Below, piece by piece: positions 60,351 through 64,000 of a stretch of DNA of 64,000 nt. Made by a program: the position numbers and the translations under genes. Each line of letters opens with the position of its first letter. The stretch's first letter is position 1. Below the pieces are notes generated by a model. That model saw nothing but the letters and a program-made list of their open reading frames with translations, was not told where the DNA came from and did no database searches. The stretch covers positions 5,766,001 through 5,830,000 of the forward strand of contig NZ_LT629772.1 of assembly GCF_900105385.1 (NCBI RefSeq), given 5' to 3'. Source of the stretch: Microlunatus soli. GTDB lineage: Bacteria > Actinomycetota > Actinomycetes > Propionibacteriales > Propionibacteriaceae.

Positions 60351-63263
60351 ATGTCCGAAACGACCCGCTCGGACCAGCAGTCCAGCCGGCAGAAGAAGGC
60401 CGCCGAGAAGGTCCCCGGCGCCGGCCGGGGACTGACCATCGGCCGCGTCTTCACCACTGAGGGCGTGCATCCGTACGACGAGGTGAGCTGGGAGCCGCGT
60501 GACGTCGTCCAGACCAACTGGAAGACGGGTGAGACGGTCTTCGAGCAGAAGGGTGCGGAGTTCCCCGACTTCTGGAGCGTGAACGCGTCCACCATCGTCA
60601 CCACGAAGTACTTCCGTGGTGCCGTGGGCACCGACGTCCGTGAGCGCAGCCTCAAGCAGCTGATCGATCGGGTCGTGAAGACCTATCGCAGGTCCGGCGA
60701 GGAGAACGGATACTTCGCCACCGGCGCCGACGCCGACATCTTCGAGCACGAACTGACCTGGATGCTGCTGCACCAGTTCTTCAGCTTCAACTCGCCGGTC
60801 TGGTTCAACGTCGGTACCAACGCGCCGCAGCAGGTCAGCGCCTGTTTCATCCTGAGCGTCGACGACTCGATGGACTCGATCCTCAACTGGTACAAGGAAG
60901 AGGGCTTCATCTTCAAGGGCGGTTCGGGCGCGGGCCTGAACCTGTCCCGGATCCGGTCCTCCAAGGAACTGCTCAGCTCGGGCGGCACGGCGTCGGGGCC
61001 GGTGTCGTTCATGCGTGGCGCGGATGCTTCGGCCGGGACCATCAAGTCCGGTGGCGCAACCCGTCGGGCGGCCAAGATGGTGGTGCTGGATGTCGATCAT
61101 CCCGACATCGAGGAGTTCGTCGAGACCAAGGCGCGCGAGGAGGACAAGATCCGCGCGCTGCGCGACGCCGGTTTCGACATGGACCTCGGCGGCAAGGACA
61201 TCGCCTCGGTGCAGTACCAGAACGCGAACAACTCGGTCCGGGTCACCGACGAGTTCATGCGGGCCGTCGAGGACGGCACCGACTTCGGGCTGCGTGCGCG
61301 GCACACCGGTGAGGTGATCGAGTCCGTCGACGCCAAGGAGCTCTTCGGCAAGATCGCCCAGGCGGCGTGGGAGTGCGCCGACCCGGGCATCCAGTACGAC
61401 GGCACCATCAACGATTGGCACACCAACCCCGAGACCGGCCGGATCACCGCGTCCAACCCGTGCTCGGAGTACATGAGCCTGGACAACAGCTCCTGCAACC
61501 TGGCCAGCCTCAACCTGCTCAAGTTCCTGAAGGACGACGACACCTTCGACGCGCCGCTGTTCACCAAGGCCGTCGAGTTGATCATCACCGCGATGGACAT
61601 CTCGATCACTTTCGCCGACTTCCCGACCGAGGCGATCACCAAGACCACCAAGGACTACCGTCAGCTGGGCATCGGGTACGCCAACCTCGGCGCACTGCTG
61701 ATGGCGACCGGCCACGGCTACGACTCAGAAGGTGGCCGCGCCGTCGCCGGTGCCATCACCTCGCTGATGACCGGCGTTGCCTACCGGCGGTCCGCCGAGT
61801 TGGCTGCCGTGGTCGGACCGTATGCCGGTTACGCCCGCAACGCCGACGCCCACAAGCGGGTGATGCGCAAGCATCAGGCCGCCAACGATGAGCTGCGAAC
61901 GCTGGGCGGCTTCGACGGCGACATCCACAAGCTGGCCGCCAAGGAATGGGACCAGGTCGTCAAGCTCGGTGAGAGCAACGGCTTCCGCAACGCCCAGGCC
62001 TCGCTGCTGGCACCGACCGGCACCATCGGCTTCATGATGGACTGCGACACCACCGGCATCGAGCCGGACTTCTCCCTGGTCAAGTTCAAGAAGCTGGTCG
62101 GCGGCGGTTCGATGCAGATCGTCAACCAGACCATCCCGCGGGCGTTGAAGAACCTCGGCTACACCACCGAGACCAGCGAAGCGATCGTGGAGTACATCGC
62201 CGAGCACGGTCACGTGATCGACGCTCCGGGCCTGAAGCCGGAGCACTACGAGGTGTTCGACTGCGCGATGGGGCAGCGGGCCATCAAGCCGATGGGCCAC
62301 GTGCGGATGATGGCGGCCACCCAGCCGTTCCTGTCCGGCGCGATCTCCAAGACCGTCAACCTGCCGGAGAGCGCAACGGTCGAAGAGATCGGTGAGGTCT
62401 ACCTGGAGGGCTGGAAGCTCGGCCTCAAGGCGCTCGCGGTCTACCGGGACAACTGCAAGGTCGGTCAGCCGTTGAGCGACGCCAAGTCCAAGGGATCGGA
62501 CAAGGCCGGCGACACCCAGTCCGCCGACGCCAAGTCCGAGGAGGTGCGGGTGGAGTACCGCCCGATCCGCCGCCGGATGCCGAAGTCCCGGGTCAGCCGG
62601 ACCACCTCGTTCTCGGTCGGTGGTGCCGAGGGCTACATGATCTCCGGTGCTCACGAGGACGGCGGACTGGGCGAGGTCTTCCTCAAGCTCGGCAAGCAGG
62701 GCTCGACCCTTGCCGGTGTGATGGATGCCTTCTCGATCGCGATCTCGGTGGCACTGCAGTACGGCGTGCCGCTGGAGACCTACGTCGAGAAGTTCACCAA
62801 CATGAAGTTCGAGCCGGCCGGTCTGACCGACGACCCGGACGTGCGGATGTCGCAGTCGATCATGGACTACGTGTTCCGCCGGTTGGCGCTGGACTACCTG
62901 AGCTTCGACGAACGGTCCGAACTTGGGATCTACACCGCCGCTGAGCGGGCCCGTCAGGTCGAGACCGGTTCGTACCTGCCCGTCGAGGAGGCGACCGACG
63001 AGTCCGAGGCGGATTCGCTGACGTCGGAGGCGAAGACCGAGGCGCCGGCCGTAGCCGAGCCGACCACCGAGTCGGTGGCCACCAAGGCGTCGACGTCGTC
63101 AGCGCCGGCACCCAAGAATGCACACACCACCGCCGAGCTGATGGAGTCGATCTCCGGGATGAGCGTCGACGCACCACTCTGCTTCACTTGCGGGACGAAG
63201 ATGCGGCCCAGCGGCAGCTGCTACGTCTGCGAAGGTTGCGGATCGACCAGCGGCTGCAGCTGA
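60351..63263 (+). CDS. nrdJ: Vitamin B12-dependent ribonucleotide reductase (class II)
   Basis: A 970-residue adenosylcobalamin-dependent enzyme making dNTPs regardless of oxygen. The core shows FFSFNSPVWFNVG, ACFILSVDDSMDSI, FKGGSGAGLNLSRIRS, NPCSEYMSLDNSSCNLASLNLL (active-site loop) and LLAPTGTIGFMMDCDTTGIEPDFSL. An Ala/Glu/Ser-rich linker (about 865-920) leads to a C-terminal Cys-rich tail CFTCGTKM...CYVCEGCG, the redox-active end. It is preceded by nrdR, and BluB in this window supports its cofactor. Confidence 0.96.
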   Translation: MSETTRSDQQSSRQKKAAEKVPGAGRGLTIGRVFTTEGVHPYDEVSWEPRDVVQTNWKTGETVFEQKGAEFPDFWSVNASTIVTTKYFRGAVGTDVRERSLKQLIDRVVKTYRRSGEENGYFATGADADIFEHELTWMLLHQFFSFNSPVWFNVGTNAPQQVSACFILSVDDSMDSILNWYKEEGFIFKGGSGAGLNLSRIRSSKELLSSGGTASGPVSFMRGADASAGTIKSGGATRRAAKMVVLDVDHPDIEEFVETKAREEDKIRALRDAGFDMDLGGKDIASVQYQNANNSVRVTDEFMRAVEDGTDFGLRARHTGEVIESVDAKELFGKIAQAAWECADPGIQYDGTINDWHTNPETGRITASNPCSEYMSLDNSSCNLASLNLLKFLKDDDTFDAPLFTKAVELIITAMDISITFADFPTEAITKTTKDYRQLGIGYANLGALLMATGHGYDSEGGRAVAGAITSLMTGVAYRRSAELAAVVGPYAGYARNADAHKRVMRKHQAANDELRTLGGFDGDIHKLAAKEWDQVVKLGESNGFRNAQASLLAPTGTIGFMMDCDTTGIEPDFSLVKFKKLVGGGSMQIVNQTIPRALKNLGYTTETSEAIVEYIAEHGHVIDAPGLKPEHYEVFDCAMGQRAIKPMGHVRMMAATQPFLSGAISKTVNLPESATVEEIGEVYLEGWKLGLKALAVYRDNCKVGQPLSDAKSKGSDKAGDTQSADAKSEEVRVEYRPIRRRMPKSRVSRTTSFSVGGAEGYMISGAHEDGGLGEVFLKLGKQGSTLAGVMDAFSIAISVALQYGVPLETYVEKFTNMKFEPAGLTDDPDVRMSQSIMDYVFRRLALDYLSFDERSELGIYTAAERARQVETGSYLPVEEATDESEADSLTSEAKTEAPAVAEPTTESVATKASTSSAPAPKNAHTTAELMESISGMSVDAPLCFTCGTKMRPSGSCYVCEGCGSTSGCS

Positions 63264-63284
63264 TCACCTTCCCTTGATCAACAG

Positions 63285-63320
63285 ACAGGAGCGTCCCGGA
63301 TTCGTCCGGGACGCTCCTGT
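63285..63320 (+). terminator. nrdJ terminator hairpin
   Basis: A perfect 16-bp stem (ACAGGAGCGTCCCGGA and its complement) is closed by a TTCG tetraloop, an especially stable hairpin, and followed by GTTTC. It lies 22 bases after the nrdJ stop and before the convergent RraA-type gene, so it may act for both. Confidence 0.88.
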
Positions 63321-63368
63321 GTTTCAGACGGTGGTTCCGCGTCGATTGACGTGCGGGTGTGTTCGCCC

Positions 63369-64000
63369 TCAGACGTCGGCGAAGTAGGCCTCGACGAGCG
63401 CCGCGTCCACCGTTTCGTCGCCGGTCATGCCGAGAGCGTCATACTTCTTCTTGCGGGCCCGCATGTCGGACAGCAGGATCGCTCGGGCGTGTCCGGCGAC
63501 CTCGTGGGCGACCTCCTGCGGGACGACGATGACGCCGTCGTCGTCGGCACCGACGATGTCGCCGGGATTGACCTGGACGCCGCCGCAGGCGATCGTGGTC
63601 TGGGTCTCGACCGCCTCGATCCGGCCGGGGATGATCGTCCGGCCGCGATACCGCGAGCAGATCGGCGTCCGCTGCCTGGCTACCTCGGCGGTGTCGCGGC
63701 AGTAGCCGTCGGTGATGATGCCGACTGCGCCGGCAGCGACCGCACCCATGGAGTTCTCACTGCCCCAGAAGCCGACCTCGGGACCGCCGCCGGCGTCCAT
63801 CACGATGACATGGCCCGCGGGCAGATCGGTGGGCATCCGCGCCGGTGGATTCTTCTCGAACCAGATGCCGTGTGCACCGACGATATCGTCGGTCGAGTCC
63901 AGCTTCCACATCGGTTTGTTGGCCGGAACGCAGCGCATGGTCGCGGCCTCGCCCCAGAACTTCATGCCGACCCACAACGGCCGGACCTCGCGGTCCATCA
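63369..64000 (-). CDS. RraA / HMG-aldolase-family protein, partial
   Basis: At least 209 codons are open to the window edge; the true start lies beyond 64000. ENSMGAVAAGAVGIITDGYCRDTAEV carries the Arg-Asp pair of the RraA fold, and CGGVQVNPGDIVGADDDGVIVVPQEVA is the classic C-terminal block. Members are divalent-metal 4-hydroxy-4-methyl-2-oxoglutarate aldolases, oxaloacetate decarboxylases or, rarely, RNase E inhibitors. MPTDLPAGHVIVMDAGG is also typical. The enzyme type is favoured; the specific substrate is open. Confidence 0.85.
   Translation of the reverse strand, partial: MDREVRPLWVGMKFWGEAATMRCVPANKPMWKLDSTDDIVGAHGIWFEKNPPARMPTDLPAGHVIVMDAGGGPEVGFWGSENSMGAVAAGAVGIITDGYCRDTAEVARQRTPICSRYRGRTIIPGRIEAVETQTTIACGGVQVNPGDIVGADDDGVIVVPQEVAHEVAGHARAILLSDMRARKKKYDALGMTGDETVDAALVEAYFADV

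Overview
The window comes from a high-GC actinobacterium. GTG and TTG starts are common, and several start codons lie only 6-8 bases after a -10 box. The gene order recA-recX, miaB, miaA-dapF, hflX-dinG, lexA and nrdR-nrdJ is the conserved actinobacterial DNA-damage, tRNA-modification and dNTP neighbourhood. Together with an RNase Y gene, this order suggests the Propionibacteriaceae, perhaps near Microlunatus. That placement is inferred from gene order and style; no marker gene was compared.

1-6.5 kb: a sugar ABC importer (binding protein and two permeases, no ATPase) with a DUF2804 gene downstream and a LacI regulator upstream, then an MHS-type transporter. 6.5-12.5 kb: recA with two stacked damage-responsive promoters, recX, RNase Y, and a divergent TetR / aldo-keto reductase pair with twin operators. 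12.5-17.7 kb: a four-gene glutamate-type amino-acid importer, a small cluster of dispersed GAGCCCGTCGAAGG repeats, and an aldose epimerase with a membrane protein. 17.7-31.8 kb: miaB, bluB, a membrane protein of unknown function, an acyltransferase, a secreted ExeM/NucH nuclease, an MT0933-type small protein, miaA, dapF, a Pro/Gln-rich membrane protein, hflX and dinG. A 156-bp MITE-like element flanked by CTAAA direct repeats lies just ahead of hflX.

31.8-56 kb is more accessory. It holds small secreted and enzymatic genes, including an aminoglycoside-phosphotransferase-like gene broken by an in-frame TGA. It also holds a mannose-glycan locus: secreted propeller-like protein, GH38 alpha-mannosidase, two permeases, binding protein and SGNH hydrolase. 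A LacI protein is encoded at the far end, and the perfect palindrome TGTCAACGTTGACA occurs twice before the operon and once before the regulator. After that come a PurO-like protein, a beta/gamma-crystallin, SthA, an MFS carrier, a class V aminotransferase, a siderophore-binding lipoprotein behind two overlapping IdeR-like boxes, a Tet(M)/OtrA-type ribosomal protection protein with a candidate leader ORF, and a DeoR regulator.

56-64 kb: GDPD, then lexA divergent from a small membrane protein, each with its own LexA box. Next are a VOC protein, nrdR and the B12-dependent ribonucleotide reductase nrdJ. nrdR is preceded by seven DnaA-box-like 9-mers at 11-12 base spacing. A partial RraA-family gene closes the window. 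RecA, RecX, LexA, the SOS membrane protein, DinG and NrdR/NrdJ tie DNA damage to dNTP supply. BluB makes the lower ligand of the cobalamin that NrdJ needs.

No tRNA, rRNA or CRISPR array was seen. Gene-free stretches over 300 bases: 4663-5089 (a 22-bp perfect palindrome and a terminator-like hairpin), 6470-7036 (recA promoters and an operator-like dyad), 8844-9184 (promoter and 5' UTR hairpin for RNase Y), 57975-58294 (lexA and divergent SOS promoters) and 59178-59533 (nrdR promoter and DnaA-box array).
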